From contig CBDCFF010000019.1 of NCBI GenBank assembly GCA_965216225.1, positions 1 through 64,000 on the forward strand: a stretch of DNA of 64,000 nt. Direction: 5' to 3'. This DNA comes from 3107 sp965216225. GTDB taxonomy: Bacteria > Pseudomonadota > Alphaproteobacteria > Rhodobacterales > Rhodobacteraceae. Shown here piece after piece: positions 42,824 to 52,205 of the stretch. The notes below the pieces were generated by a model, which was not told the origin of the DNA, searched no databases, and was given only the letters and a program-made list of their open reading frames with translations. The translations under genes were made by a program, and so were the position numbers. How positions within the stretch are numbered: the stretch's first letter is position 1; each line of letters starts with the position of its first letter.

Positions 42824-44122
42824 GTGGCGGCGCGCCGGTCTTTTGCGTTGCGCGTCTGGCTGGGTCTTGCGCGGGTGTCCACGCCGTTATGGCGGCTGGC
42901 GCTGAGGATGCGGACAAGGCGCGGGAAAGAGATCGCCGGGCGGCTGCCGGAACGCCTCGGGCAGCCCTCGTCGCCGCGACCACAGGGGGAGCTTTTGTGG
43001 TTCCATGCCCTCAGCGTCGGCGAAAGCCTGGCGCTGTTGCCGCTTTTCGGGCGGATACTGGCGGAACGGTCCGGGGCGCATATCCTTCTGACCAGTTCCA
43101 CCCGGACCTCGGCAGAGGTTCTGGCGCGGGTGGGTTTGCCGGATGGCTGCGTCCACCAGTTTGCGCCGGTCGATACCTGCAAGGCCGTGCGGGGGTTTCT
43201 GGATCACTGGCGGCCAGAGATCGCGGTGTTCACGGAACTGGATTTCTGGCCCGTGACGCTGACCGAAGCCAAGGCGCGCGGCCTGCCGGTGCTGCTGATC
43301 AACAGCCGGATGTCGGTCAGGAATTTCACGAAGCGCAAGCGCAGCGCGGGTCTTTATGGCGACGTGCTGGGGCTTTTCGACATGTGCCTCCTGCAAGACG
43401 AGGGCACACGCGCGCATTTTGCCCATTTCGGTGTGCCGGACGGGAAAATGCGTGTGCTGGGGACGCTGAAAGGGGCCGCGCAACCCTTGCCAGCGGATTC
43501 GGAGACGCTGGCGGCGCTTGACAAGAAGGTCGGGCCGCGTCGCCGCTGGCTGGCGGCGGCGACCGAGAAGCGCGAGACAGAGGCGGTGCTGACAGCGCAT
43601 GGGCGCATTCTGGCGGCTGATTCCGAAACGCTGCTGATCATCGCGCCGCGCAATCCGGGGGATGCGGACGGCATTGAAGCGGCGGCGAAAGCGCGGTTCC
43701 CGCATGTCGCCCGGCACGGCCACGGGGCGCAGCCGGACAGGAAAACACAGGTTCATATCGCCGATACGCTGGGCGAGATGGGTTTGTGGTACAGGCTGGC
43801 CCCGGTGTCTTTCGTCGGCCATTCCCTGCCGGTCCGGGGCGCGCCCTTGCGTGGCAAGAACCCGTTTGAGGCCGTGGCGCTTGGCTCTGCCGTTCTGCAC
43901 GGGCCGTCGGTGATTGATTTCTCGGAAACCTATCAGGAACTGGATGCCGCCGGGGCGGCGGTCGAGGCGTCAACGCCCGAAGAACTGGCGGCAGAGGTGC
44001 TGCGGCCCGCCGCGGATCATCACACGATTGCGGAACGGGCCTCTGGCATTGTTGCGCGGAAGGGCCGGATTCTCGATGAGACCTGGGCGCAGATAAAGGG
44101 GCATTTGCCGGCAATCCTGTAG
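42824..44122 (+). CDS. waaA: 3-deoxy-D-manno-octulosonic acid transferase
   Basis: Adds Kdo from CMP-Kdo to lipid A precursor at the inner membrane. 432 residues, GT-B fold. An N-terminal hydrophobic anchor region is followed by FHALSVGESLALLPL, LLTSSTRTSAEVL, ELDFWPVTL, LLINSRMS, SFVGHSLP and ENPFEA-like GKNPFEAVALGSAVLHGP. The GTG start directly follows the kdsD TAG stop, without spacing. GTG is chosen because the conserved arginine-rich start lies right after it. Confidence 0.92.
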   Translation: MAARRSFALRVWLGLARVSTPLWRLALRMRTRRGKEIAGRLPERLGQPSSPRPQGELLWFHALSVGESLALLPLFGRILAERSGAHILLTSSTRTSAEVLARVGLPDGCVHQFAPVDTCKAVRGFLDHWRPEIAVFTELDFWPVTLTEAKARGLPVLLINSRMSVRNFTKRKRSAGLYGDVLGLFDMCLLQDEGTRAHFAHFGVPDGKMRVLGTLKGAAQPLPADSETLAALDKKVGPRRRWLAAATEKRETEAVLTAHGRILAADSETLLIIAPRNPGDADGIEAAAKARFPHVARHGHGAQPDRKTQVHIADTLGEMGLWYRLAPVSFVGHSLPVRGAPLRGKNPFEAVALGSAVLHGPSVIDFSETYQELDAAGAAVEASTPEELAAEVLRPAADHHTIAERASGIVARKGRILDETWAQIKGHLPAIL

Positions 44123-44198
44123 GAATCAGGTACAAAAGCGCCATCTTTTGCAGACCCCGGAGCGCAGAGGTCGGGGCGCAGGGCGGCGCGGGCGGTCG

Positions 44199-45182
44199 TC
44201 AGGCGGCGGGCAGCCCTTGTGCGATACCGCGCATGATCCTGACCAGTGCAGCGGTTATTCCCGGCTCCGACAGGGCATGACCGGCCATCGGAACCATCTG
44301 AAGCCGTGCGCCCGTCCAGCGCGCCGCCAGCGCCGCCGCCGACCCTGGCGGACACACCATGTCATAGCGGCCATGAACGATGTTGCCGGGAATATGGGCA
44401 ATGCGGTCCATCCGGTCGAGAATTTGACGATCAGCCTCCAGAAAGGCGCGGTTGTGGAAATAGTGGTTTTCAAGTCGCGCGAAGGCCAGTGCGTAGTGCG
44501 ACGGCGCAACCATGACCCGGCCATCGTTTCCGATTGCGGCCAGCGCATTTTCCCAGCCCGTCCAGATCCGGGCGTGGCGGATGTCCTCGGCCCGGTTCCC
44601 GGTAAAAAGCCGACGGTTATAGGCGGCGATCAGGTCGCCGCGCTCTGCCTCGGGAACCGTTTCGACGAAGCGGGACCAGAGTTCCGGGAAAAAGCGCCCC
44701 GCGCCGCCGCCATAGAACCAGTCCAGTTCCGCCCCGGTCGCAAGGAAGACGCCGCGCAGCACCAGATGCGCTATCCTGTCGGGATGCGTCTGGGCGTAGA
44801 TCAGCGCCAGGGTCGCGCCCCAACTGCCGCCAAAGGCGATCCAGCGGTCGATGCCAAGCGATGCGCGAATGCGCTCCATATCCGCGATCAGGTGCCAGGT
44901 GGTGTTGTCGCGGATGCACGCATGAGGTCTGGAGCGCCCGCAACCGCGCTGATCGAACAGGATGACACGATAGGCGTCGGGATCGAAAAACCGGCGCATG
45001 GCGGGGCTGCATCCGCCGCCGGGGCCGCCATGCAGAACGATCACCGGGATGCCATCGGGATTGCCGCATTGCTCCACATAGACCTGATGGCCGTCACCGG
45101 TATCCATCATCTGCCGGTCGAAGGGTTCGCGCGGCGGAAAAAGTTTCTGGTCTGCGTCGTCCTGGCCTGCGTATTTATCCAT
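44199..45182 (-). CDS. pip: Proline iminopeptidase
   Basis: Alpha/beta-hydrolase of 327 residues that removes N-terminal proline. Oxyanion motif LHGGPGGGCSP, DQRGCGRSRPH, nucleophile Ser in AFGGSWGATLAL, Asp in VHGRYDMVCPP and His in AGHALSEP, the typical S33 layout. ATG 45182; longer versions extend into the divergent ubiG promoter area. Confidence 0.95.
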   Translation of the reverse strand: MDKYAGQDDADQKLFPPREPFDRQMMDTGDGHQVYVEQCGNPDGIPVIVLHGGPGGGCSPAMRRFFDPDAYRVILFDQRGCGRSRPHACIRDNTTWHLIADMERIRASLGIDRWIAFGGSWGATLALIYAQTHPDRIAHLVLRGVFLATGAELDWFYGGGAGRFFPELWSRFVETVPEAERGDLIAAYNRRLFTGNRAEDIRHARIWTGWENALAAIGNDGRVMVAPSHYALAFARLENHYFHNRAFLEADRQILDRMDRIAHIPGNIVHGRYDMVCPPGSAAALAARWTGARLQMVPMAGHALSEPGITAALVRIMRGIAQGLPAA

Positions 45183-45238
45183 GAGAAACCTGTATAGAGG
45201 CCGAAGAGGCTGCCCAACAAAACCATATGGAGTGCAGA

Positions 45239-45997
45239 ATGCAAGCCACTGATGCCGATACCGGCGGCACAATCGACCCGGACGAAGTCGCGAAGTTCGA
45301 ATCGATGGCCGCCGAATGGTGGAATCCGAACGGCAAGTTCAGGCCGCTGCACATGCTGAACCCCTGCCGGCTGGATTATATCACAAGCCAGATCGCGATG
45401 GAATTTGATCGTGATCAGAATGACAGGGCGCCCTTTGCGGGCCTGCGCCTGCTGGACATCGGTTGTGGCGGTGGCCTTCTGTCAGAGCCGATGGCCCGGC
45501 TGGGGGCAGAGGTCACGGGTGCCGATGCGGCGGCGGGCAGCATTCCGGTCGCGCAGGTCCATGCGGAACAGTCGGGGCTTCGGATCGATTACCGGAACAC
45601 GACGGCAGAGGCGCTGGCCGCGACCGGCGAAATGTTCGATGCTATCCTGAACATGGAAGTGGTGGAGCATGTGGCCAACCCGCAAGCCTGCATGAATGCC
45701 TGCGCGGCACTGCTGAAACCCGGCGGCCTGATGATCGCCTCTACCATCAACCGCAACCCGAAGAGTTACATGGCGGCGATTCTGGGGGCCGAGGTCATCA
45801 TGCGCTGGCTGCCCAGGGGCACCCATGACTGGTCGAAATTCATCACCCCCGATGAGCTCTGCACCCTCCTGCGCGCCGCCGGGCTGACGCCGGTGGACAG
45901 GAAAGGCTTCGTCTTCAACCCGATTGCATGGAACTGGTCCCTGTCCGACCGCGACCTGTCGGTGAATTACGTCACCGCAAGCGTGAAGGAAGGCTAG
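45239..45997 (+). CDS. ubiG: Bifunctional 2-polyprenyl-6-hydroxyphenol methylase / 3-demethylubiquinol 3-O-methyltransferase
   Basis: Both O-methylations of ubiquinone synthesis. 252 residues, SAM-binding motif I LLDIGCGGGLLSEPMARLGAEVTGAD, then ILNMEVVEHV and LLKPGGLMIASTINRNPKSY, all characteristic of UbiG. ATG 45239 has GGAG seven bases before it; an ATG at 45227 would add four residues. The TAG stop (45995-45997) is shared with the left edge of IS630a copy 3, so the protein is complete. Confidence 0.95.
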   Translation: MQATDADTGGTIDPDEVAKFESMAAEWWNPNGKFRPLHMLNPCRLDYITSQIAMEFDRDQNDRAPFAGLRLLDIGCGGGLLSEPMARLGAEVTGADAAAGSIPVAQVHAEQSGLRIDYRNTTAEALAATGEMFDAILNMEVVEHVANPQACMNACAALLKPGGLMIASTINRNPKSYMAAILGAEVIMRWLPRGTHDWSKFITPDELCTLLRAAGLTPVDRKGFVFNPIAWNWSLSDRDLSVNYVTASVKEG

Positions 45998-47042
45998 AGC
46001 GGTTCATCATTTGTTTGAATCTCGGGATTCCGTTTTTCGTTGAATTGTGATTCAAACTGCGTGCCGGGACTGGAGGCCGGCATGCATGGTAAAACCCTAT
46101 TCGAATGATCTTCGGGAGCGTGCAGTAGCAGCTGTTGTTTCCGGCGAGACGGCACGTGTTGTGGCTGCCCGTTTCTCGGTGGCTGTTTCTTCGGTGATCA
46201 AGTGGCGCCAGCGATATCGCGAGACTGGCAGCGTGGCGCCTGGCAAGATGGGTGGCCACCGCAGGATTATCCTTGAACCCCACCGTGATTTTATCCTGGA
46301 GCAGATCAACCGCACGCCGCACCTGACGCTGCATGGTCTGAAAGACATGCTGGCGAAGCGGGGCGTCAAGGTGTCCCACAATGCGGTCTGGCACTTCATG
46401 CGCCGCGAGGGGCTGAGCTTCAAAAAAAAACACTGCTCGCCCTTGAGCGGGCCCGAGCCGATGTGGCCCGCCGGCGAAAGCGCTGGAAGGGGGTCATGCG
46501 TCAACTCGATCCGCGCAAGCTGGTCTTCATTGATGAAACCTGGATCAAGACCAACATGGCTCCGCTGCGCGGCTGGGGACCAAAAGGCAAACGCCTGCAC
46601 GGCTTTGCGCCCCATGGCCACTGGAACACCATGACGTTCATTGCTGCCTTGCGCTGCGATCAATTGACGGCGCCCTGTGTCTTTGACGGCCCGATCAACG
46701 GGCAGTCCTTCCGTGCCTATATCGATCAACTGCTTGTCCCTGCACTGAAGCCCGGCGATATCGTCATCATGGACAACCTCGGCTGCCATAAATCGAAAGC
46801 CGTGCGCGATGCCATCAAGGCGGCAGGCGCGCGGGTGTGGTTCCTGCCACCATACTCGCCAGACCTGAACCCGATCGAGCAGACATTCGCCAAGATCAAA
46901 CACTGGATGCGGATGGCTCGGAAACGAACCAGTGAAGAGGCCTGGCGATACGTTGGACGCCTCGTCGGATCAATCACACAACAGGAATGCCAAAACTACC
47001 TCGAAAACACAGGCTATGCTTCAGTCAAAATGTGAAGGACTC
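45997..47042 (+). mobile_element. IS630a copy 3, complete
   Basis: 1046 bp, same element as copies 1 and 2 but in the opposite orientation. TA copies at 45995-45996 and 47043-47044 within CTAG. Left end GAGCGGTTCATCATTTGTTT; right end, read inward, GAGTCCTTCACATTTTGACT. Inserted at the ubiG stop codon. Confidence 0.93.
46086..47035 (+). CDS. IS630a transposase, two-frame (copy 3)
   Basis: First frame from ATG 46086 (MVKPYSNDLRERAV), helix-turn-helix region up to EGLSFKK. The second frame contains FIDETWIKTN, VIMDNLGCHKS and NPIEQTFAKIKHW and ends SVKM at 47035. The junction is a run of nine A (46422-46430), one more than in copy 1, so slippage or frameshifting would be needed to join the frames. 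Confidence 0.85.
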
Positions 47043-47097
47043 TAGCGCCGGATCACTGCGGATGTCGCCACGCGCGCCGCCCCGCGCGCGCCCCGGC

Positions 47098-47958
47098 CTA
47101 TTCCGCCGCCAGCGGCAGCCTTTGGCGTCCCACATCGGCCAGGCCTTGCGTGACCTGCGACATCAGCGCCCGGAAGGTTTCAAAATTGCCGTTCGGGCGG
47201 ACCGCCTGTTCATCCATGTAAAGCGAGCGGTCGATTTCCACCTGCACCGCATGTTGATGGGTCGCCGGACGGCCATATTGCTTTGTGACATAGGCCCCGG
47301 CAAAGGGCGCGTTGCGCACGACACCCAGCCCGGCGGCGCGGAACACGCCCTCGATCCGGTCAACGACATCGGCGGCGGCGGACGCGCCGAACCTGTCGCC
47401 CAGCACCACATCCGGGCACCCCCGGCCGCCGGGGCTGATCCGCTCCACCGCCTCATGCGGCATGGAATGGCAGTCGATCAGTATGGCCTCGCCAAAACTC
47501 CGAAGGCTCTCGCTCACCAGGCGGCGCAGGGCCGCGTGATACGGGCGCCAGTTGCGGTCTATGCGGGCCTGCGCGTCCGTCAGGCCCAGCTTGCCGCGAT
47601 AGATCGCCCGCCCGCTTGCCACCACCCGGGGGATAACCCCGAGCCCCGAGGCCACGCGCGGATTATGTGAGGATTTGCGGATGCCTTCGATCACCGCCGG
47701 GTCCAGTTCGCCAGCGCCCCGGTTCAGGTCGATGAAGGCGCGCGGCGCCGTCGCGCACAGAAGCGGCGCGCCGCAGCGCGGGGCGGCCTCGAACAGGACA
47801 TCGACAAACGCATCCTCCGACGTGCGAATCGCCACACTGTCCAGAACCGAATCGCGCAAAAACGCCCAAGGGTAATCCCGCCCGCTGTGGGGCGAGGCGA
47901 AAATCACGCTTGTCGCGTGCTTTTTCGGGCGTTCCAGTCTGTATGGCGCCTTCAGCAT
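47098..47958 (-). CDS. N-formylglutamate amidohydrolase family protein
   Basis: 286 residues of the FGase/HutG2-like family, zinc-dependent deformylases. Landmarks are IFASPHSGRDYP (metal-binding His), FIDLNRGAGELDP, ILIDCHSMPHE, VVLGDRFGASA, and THQHAVQVEIDRSLYMDE near the end. No other histidine-degradation (hut) gene is present, so the substrate may be another N-formyl or N-acyl amino acid. Confidence 0.88.
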   Translation of the reverse strand: MLKAPYRLERPKKHATSVIFASPHSGRDYPWAFLRDSVLDSVAIRTSEDAFVDVLFEAAPRCGAPLLCATAPRAFIDLNRGAGELDPAVIEGIRKSSHNPRVASGLGVIPRVVASGRAIYRGKLGLTDAQARIDRNWRPYHAALRRLVSESLRSFGEAILIDCHSMPHEAVERISPGGRGCPDVVLGDRFGASAAADVVDRIEGVFRAAGLGVVRNAPFAGAYVTKQYGRPATHQHAVQVEIDRSLYMDEQAVRPNGNFETFRALMSQVTQGLADVGRQRLPLAAE

Positions 47959-48116
47959 CGGCCATCCTTTCGCTTCCGATCATAGACCGGAATCCGGATC
48001 CGCCAAAAGCCCTTGATCCCCTTCGCCGAACCTTTTATAGACCGCACGACAGACGCGGCGCCGCCCGCGTCCCTTTTGTCCGGAGGTGGCGGAACGGGCT
48101 GCGGAACGGGCATCGG

Positions 48117-48191
48117 GGGCGGTTAGCTCAGCGGTAGAGCACTACGTTGACATCGTAGGGGCCACTGGTTCGATCCCAGTACCGCCCACCA
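48117..48191 (+). tRNA. tRNA-Val (anticodon GAC)
   Basis: Cloverleaf read directly: acceptor GGGCGGT pairing with ACCGCCC, D-arm TAGCTCAGCGGTAGAGC, anticodon stem CTACG/CGTAG with loop TTGACAT giving anticodon GAC, T-arm with GGTTCGATCC, and encoded CCA at 48189-48191. Confidence 0.97.
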
Positions 48192-48251
48192 TCCCCGAAA
48201 GGGGCCGAATTGAAACCGGGCGCCCGCGCGCCGCGATATGAGGAGATGGCC

Positions 48252-48377
48252 ATGAAGGTCCGGAACTCGCTCCGCTCGCTCAAGAACCGTCATCGCGACT
48301 GCCGCGTTGTGCGTCGGAAAGGTCGCGTCTACGTCATCAACAAGACAAAACGCCGGTTCAAGGCCCGCCAGGGCTGA
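48252..48377 (+). CDS. rpmJ: 50S ribosomal protein L36
   Basis: 41 residues starting MKVRNSLRSLKNRHRDCRVV and ending RRFKARQG. This is the L36 form without the full zinc-binding cysteine set, common in alphaproteobacteria. AGGAG lies seven bases before the ATG. It stands alone, 60 bases after tRNA-Val, and is followed by a clear terminator. Confidence 0.95.
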   Translation: MKVRNSLRSLKNRHRDCRVVRRKGRVYVINKTKRRFKARQG

Positions 48378-48405
48378 GCATCGAAACGCTTTCGCCCACG
48401 CGAAA

Positions 48406-48430
48406 CGCCGCCGGTTTTCCGGCGGTTTTC
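48406..48430 (+). terminator. Intrinsic terminator after rpmJ
   Basis: CCGCCGG, loop TTTT, CCGGCGG, then TTTTCC. The stem is seven G/C pairs and lies 30 bases after the rpmJ stop. Confidence 0.85.
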
Positions 48431-48511
48431 CGTTTCGGAAATGTATCGCGGCCAAACAAGGGTTGCGGCACGGCCTTGTCGGGGCGGCGCCGGCCCGGGG
48501 TTTGCACGGGA

Positions 48512-48646
48512 TCAGCTGTTGAACACCGCCAGAAACAACAGGACGAAAATCGCCGCCGCCACAACGCGGACAGCCGCCGTGACAAACCCGGCATAGGTCT
48601 TTTCCTGAACCGATATATCCATCGTGCCGTGCTCATGCTCCGCCAT
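48512..48646 (-). CDS. aa3-type cytochrome c oxidase subunit IV
   Basis: 44 residues: MAEHEHGTMDISVQEKTYAGF, then one membrane helix (VRVVAAAIFVLLFLAVF) and a short NS end. This matches the single-helix subunit IV of Rhodobacter/Paracoccus aa3 oxidases. AAGGAG precedes the ATG. The main oxidase subunits are not in this window. Confidence 0.88.
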   Translation of the reverse strand: MAEHEHGTMDISVQEKTYAGFVTAAVRVVAAAIFVLLFLAVFNS

Positions 48647-48717
48647 TGGAATGCGCTCCTTCACCTTCGTTCGGGGTTGATTTAACCGAAATAATATCCG
48701 CTGTCACCACCCGGCTG

Positions 48718-49179
48718 TCATTCCTCTTCCAGATCTGCGGCAAGGCGGAAACCAATGCGGTTCGGCTTTTCGTGGCCGGGCTGTTTCGGCAGGGCGCGCA
48801 GCATCACGTTCAACTGGCTGACATGCTGGATCAACTGGGTTCTGACCCCATTCTGATCGGCGCCGTGATAGGTCACGATATCCGGGTCGAAATAGCCCAG
48901 CCCCTCGATCCGTATCACGCCGGTATCACCGCCGGCGAAACCCATGGCGACCTCGTGTTCATTATCCAGTTGCCGCTCGAAATTACGGATGTAGAGGATG
49001 ATCCGCTCATAGGCCCACCGGGCCGGGCTTTTCCGCGTCACGGGCGTCTTGCCCACGGCCATGGGCAATTCGGCGGCGTCGCGGGTCACGCTGCCATCGG
49101 CGTTGCAGCGCACGGTATGGGCACGGGGCATGGCGGCGGCTTCCGCAGCCTCTGCCGAGGTCATGATTTCGTCGCTCAT
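48718..49179 (-). CDS. DUF6173 family protein
   Basis: 153 residues without signal peptide or membrane helix. Starts MSDEIMTSAEAAEAAAMPRAH; conserved blocks SPARWAYERIILYIRNFERQLDNEHEVAMGFAGG-like, IRIEGLGYFDPDIVTYHG and TQLIQHVSQLNVMLRALPK follow. Rhodobacterales family of unknown function. The ATG follows a good GGAGGT. Confidence 0.8.
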   Translation of the reverse strand: MSDEIMTSAEAAEAAAMPRAHTVRCNADGSVTRDAAELPMAVGKTPVTRKSPARWAYERIILYIRNFERQLDNEHEVAMGFAGGDTGVIRIEGLGYFDPDIVTYHGADQNGVRTQLIQHVSQLNVMLRALPKQPGHEKPNRIGFRLAADLEEE

Positions 49180-49293
49180 CGTGACACCTCCTTGCACTGC
49201 CACAGCCACAGACTAGGCACTGTCCGGCCTTTGGGTCCGGGGCGCGCGGTTGGCTCGCCCGGCAGAGATGGCAAACGTGCGCCATTGCCCCGC

Positions 49294-51066
49294 TCAAGGC
49301 AAGCCCGTATTAGCCCGACCTGCACCGACGCCCCTTTCCCGGTATGCTTGGCGGCCCAGATCATCGGGCGACAGCGCGTACAGATCGCCCGCGCCTTCCT
49401 GCACATGCGCCAGCAGCCCCCTGTATTCCGGCAGCAGCCGCCTGATATAAAATCGCGCCAGCCGCATACGCGGCCCGTCGCCGTCTTCGGCCATTGCAGC
49501 CTTCAGATGCGCATGGGCGCCCAGCACCCGCGCGAAGGCGCGCAGATATGGCACCGCCCCGGCAAAGCGGTCGTTCATATCCTCCTGCGCCACCAGCCAT
49601 TCGGTCGTCTCGCGCAGGGTCTCTGCGGCGGACCAGAGCCGGGCGCTCAGGTCCGGCAAAGCGCCGCGCCGTGATTCCGCATCCGCTTCGACCTCATCCA
49701 GAAGCCGGAAAGCCGCATCGCCGCCATCCATCATCTTGCGCCCCACCAGGTCCATCGCCTGAATGCCGTTGGTGCCTTCGTAAATCGCCGTCACCCGCAC
49801 GTCGCGGGCGTATTGCGCGGCGCCGGTTTCCTCGATGAACCCCATGCCGCCATGAACCTGAATACCAAGCGAGGACACCTCTGCCCCGGTATCGGTTCCG
49901 AACGCCTTGGCGATGGGGGTCAGGAAGGCGGCGCGCGCTTTCCACGCCGGATCGCCGGTCGCATTGCCCATGTCGATGGCGACAGCGCACGACAACGCAA
50001 TCGCGCGCGCGGCGAATATCTCTGCCTTCATGGTGGCCAACATCCGGCGCACATCGGCATGATCAAGGATCGTGCCGGTTCCATCCGCAACCGGGGGGCG
50101 ACCCTGCCGGCGCTCCATCGCATGGGCCAGCGCCTGCTGACAAGCCCCTTCCGCAACCCCGATCCCCTGCCCGCCGACACCCAGACGGGCATTGTTCATC
50201 ATCGTGAACATGGCGCTCATCCCGCCGTTGGGCTCTCCTACCAGCCAGCCGGTCGCGCCCTCATAGTCCATGACTGCCGTGGGGGAGCCATGAAGCCCCA
50301 GCTTGCGTTCCAGCGACACCACGCGCAGGCTGTTGCGCCTGCCCGGCTCTCCGCCGGCATCGGGCAGGAATTTGGGCACCATGAAAAGGCTGATCCCCCT
50401 TGTCCCCGGCCCCCCGTCCGGCAGTCGCGCCAGCACCAGATGGCACACGTTCCCGGTGAAATCATTGTCGGCCCAACTGATGAAAATCTTCTGCCCGGTG
50501 ATGGCATGGGTGCCATCGCCGTTATCCTCGGCCCTTGCGCGCAATGCGCCCAGATCCGACCCCGCCTGCGGTTCGGTCAGGTTCATGGTGCCGCACCATG
50601 CGCCCGAGATCAGCTTCGGCAGGTAGACCGCCTTCAGCGCGTCACTCGCATGATGTTCCAGCGCCTCGATCTGGCCCTGGCTCATCAACGGGTTGAGTTG
50701 CAGCGACAGGCAGGCCCCGGCCATCATTTCGTTCACGGCGGCGGCAACGGTCACTGGCAGGCCCATCCCGCCATGGCCGGGGTCTGCGGCAATCCCGATG
50801 CAGCCGCTCTCGGCAATCGTGCGGTAGCCTTCGGCAAACCCCGGAGAGCAGCGAACCGCCCCGTTTTCCAGCACCGCCGGATTCAGATCGCCCGATCTTT
50901 GCAGGGGTGACAGAACCTCCTGACAGAGTCTGCCGGCCTCTGTCAGAATGGCCTCGACCACATCCGCGCCGGCCTCGGCAAAACGATCGGTCCCGGACAC
51001 CCGTGCGAAATCCACCACATGATCGAAGAGAAAGCGAAAATCTCGAAGCGGTGCGCGATAGGCCAT
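49294..51066 (-). CDS. Acyl-CoA dehydrogenase
   Basis: FAD-dependent beta-oxidation enzyme, 590 residues, the longer form with an extra C-terminal helical domain. N-terminal YRAPLRDFRFLFDHVV; FAD/substrate loop MNLTEPQAGSDLGALRARA; KIFISWADND; catalytic Glu in AIYEGTNGIQAMDLVGRK; extra domain from about residue 460. ATG 51066 is chosen because the preceding 45 codons are unlike the family. Divergent from tsaC. Chain-length preference cannot be told from sequence. Confidence 0.93.
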   Translation of the reverse strand: MAYRAPLRDFRFLFDHVVDFARVSGTDRFAEAGADVVEAILTEAGRLCQEVLSPLQRSGDLNPAVLENGAVRCSPGFAEGYRTIAESGCIGIAADPGHGGMGLPVTVAAAVNEMMAGACLSLQLNPLMSQGQIEALEHHASDALKAVYLPKLISGAWCGTMNLTEPQAGSDLGALRARAEDNGDGTHAITGQKIFISWADNDFTGNVCHLVLARLPDGGPGTRGISLFMVPKFLPDAGGEPGRRNSLRVVSLERKLGLHGSPTAVMDYEGATGWLVGEPNGGMSAMFTMMNNARLGVGGQGIGVAEGACQQALAHAMERRQGRPPVADGTGTILDHADVRRMLATMKAEIFAARAIALSCAVAIDMGNATGDPAWKARAAFLTPIAKAFGTDTGAEVSSLGIQVHGGMGFIEETGAAQYARDVRVTAIYEGTNGIQAMDLVGRKMMDGGDAAFRLLDEVEADAESRRGALPDLSARLWSAAETLRETTEWLVAQEDMNDRFAGAVPYLRAFARVLGAHAHLKAAMAEDGDGPRMRLARFYIRRLLPEYRGLLAHVQEGAGDLYALSPDDLGRQAYRERGVGAGRANTGLP

Positions 51067-51184
51067 TGTCTTTTCTTCCCGTTGCAACCCGACTATGGTG
51101 CGAAAGGAACCCGTTATTCCATCCGGCATCAGGATATTCCCGCCGCCGGGCACCGCAACCGGAACGCAGCGTAACGACCCGCCG

Positions 51185-52147
51185 ATGCCCGAAACCGACA
51201 TTCAGACCAGAGTTCTGTCAACCTCGACCGGGGATCTGGAAAAAGCCGCCGACCTCCTGCGCGACGGCAGGCTGGTCGCCTTCCCGACAGAGACGGTCTA
51301 TGGCCTCGGCGCCGACGCCTGTTCCGGCAGCGCCGTGGCGAACATCTATCGGGCCAAGGGACGGCCCGGCTTCAACCCGCTTATTGTCCATGTGCCCAAC
51401 CTGTCCGTGGCCCGCGCTTTTGCCCGCTTCCACGACGACGCCCTGCGGCTTGCCACCGCCTTCTGGCCCGGACCGATGACGCTTGTTCTGCCGGTGCGCG
51501 CGGGCGCTGATCTGTCATCGCTGGCCGCCGCCGGGCTTCGGACGATCGGCGTGCGCATCCCCGACCATTGCGTCGCGCAATCGCTTCTCGACGCATTCGG
51601 CGGGCCGGTCGCGGCGCCTTCGGCCAACCCGTCAGGCCGGATCAGCCCGACCACCGCCGATCATGTGCTGGCCGGTCTTTACGGCAGAATCGACGCAGTC
51701 GTGGACGGGGGGCGGTGCGAGGTCGGGCTGGAATCGACGATTATCGGGTTTGAACACGGCCCCGCGCTCTTGCGTCCCGGCGGCCTGCCGGTCGAGGCGA
51801 TAGAGGCGTGTCTGGACCGCAGGCTGATCGCCAATGCGCCCGTCAATGACATCAGCCCCGACGCGCCCGGCCAGTTGACATCCCACTACGCGCCCGGCGC
51901 GCCCATGCGCCTGAACGCAATTCGCAAGAAGCCGGGCGAAGTGCTGCTGGGTTTCGGAGCGGTCGAAGACGCCGACCTGAACCTCTCCCCCTCCGGCGAT
52001 CTGCCGGAGGCCGCGGCCAATCTCTTCACCGATCTCCACCGGCTGGACAAATGCGGGGCAAGGACCATCGCCGTCTCGGCCATCCCCGAAACCGGCCTCG
52101 GCCGCGCCATCAACGACCGCCTGCGCCGCGCCGCCGCACCACGTTGA
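51185..52147 (+). CDS. tsaC: L-threonylcarbamoyladenylate synthase (Sua5/YwlC type)
   Basis: Makes threonylcarbamoyl-AMP for the t6A37 tRNA modification. 320 residues: YrdC domain with FPTETVYGLGADA, KGRPGFNPLIVHV, FWPGPMTLVL, RIPDHCVAQSLL and AAPSANPSGRISPTTADHV, then the Sua5 C-terminal domain after the linker SPDAPGQLTSHYAPGAPMRL. Two-domain forms are often called Sua5. ATG 51185 gives the normal length. Confidence 0.93.
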   Translation: MPETDIQTRVLSTSTGDLEKAADLLRDGRLVAFPTETVYGLGADACSGSAVANIYRAKGRPGFNPLIVHVPNLSVARAFARFHDDALRLATAFWPGPMTLVLPVRAGADLSSLAAAGLRTIGVRIPDHCVAQSLLDAFGGPVAAPSANPSGRISPTTADHVLAGLYGRIDAVVDGGRCEVGLESTIIGFEHGPALLRPGGLPVEAIEACLDRRLIANAPVNDISPDAPGQLTSHYAPGAPMRLNAIRKKPGEVLLGFGAVEDADLNLSPSGDLPEAAANLFTDLHRLDKCGARTIAVSAIPETGLGRAINDRLRRAAAPR

Positions 52148-52205
52148 CGCCCGCGCCCGACGCCCGCAGCCTGATCCGCCACATCTTCGCTGCCGACGCG
52201 CCCCT

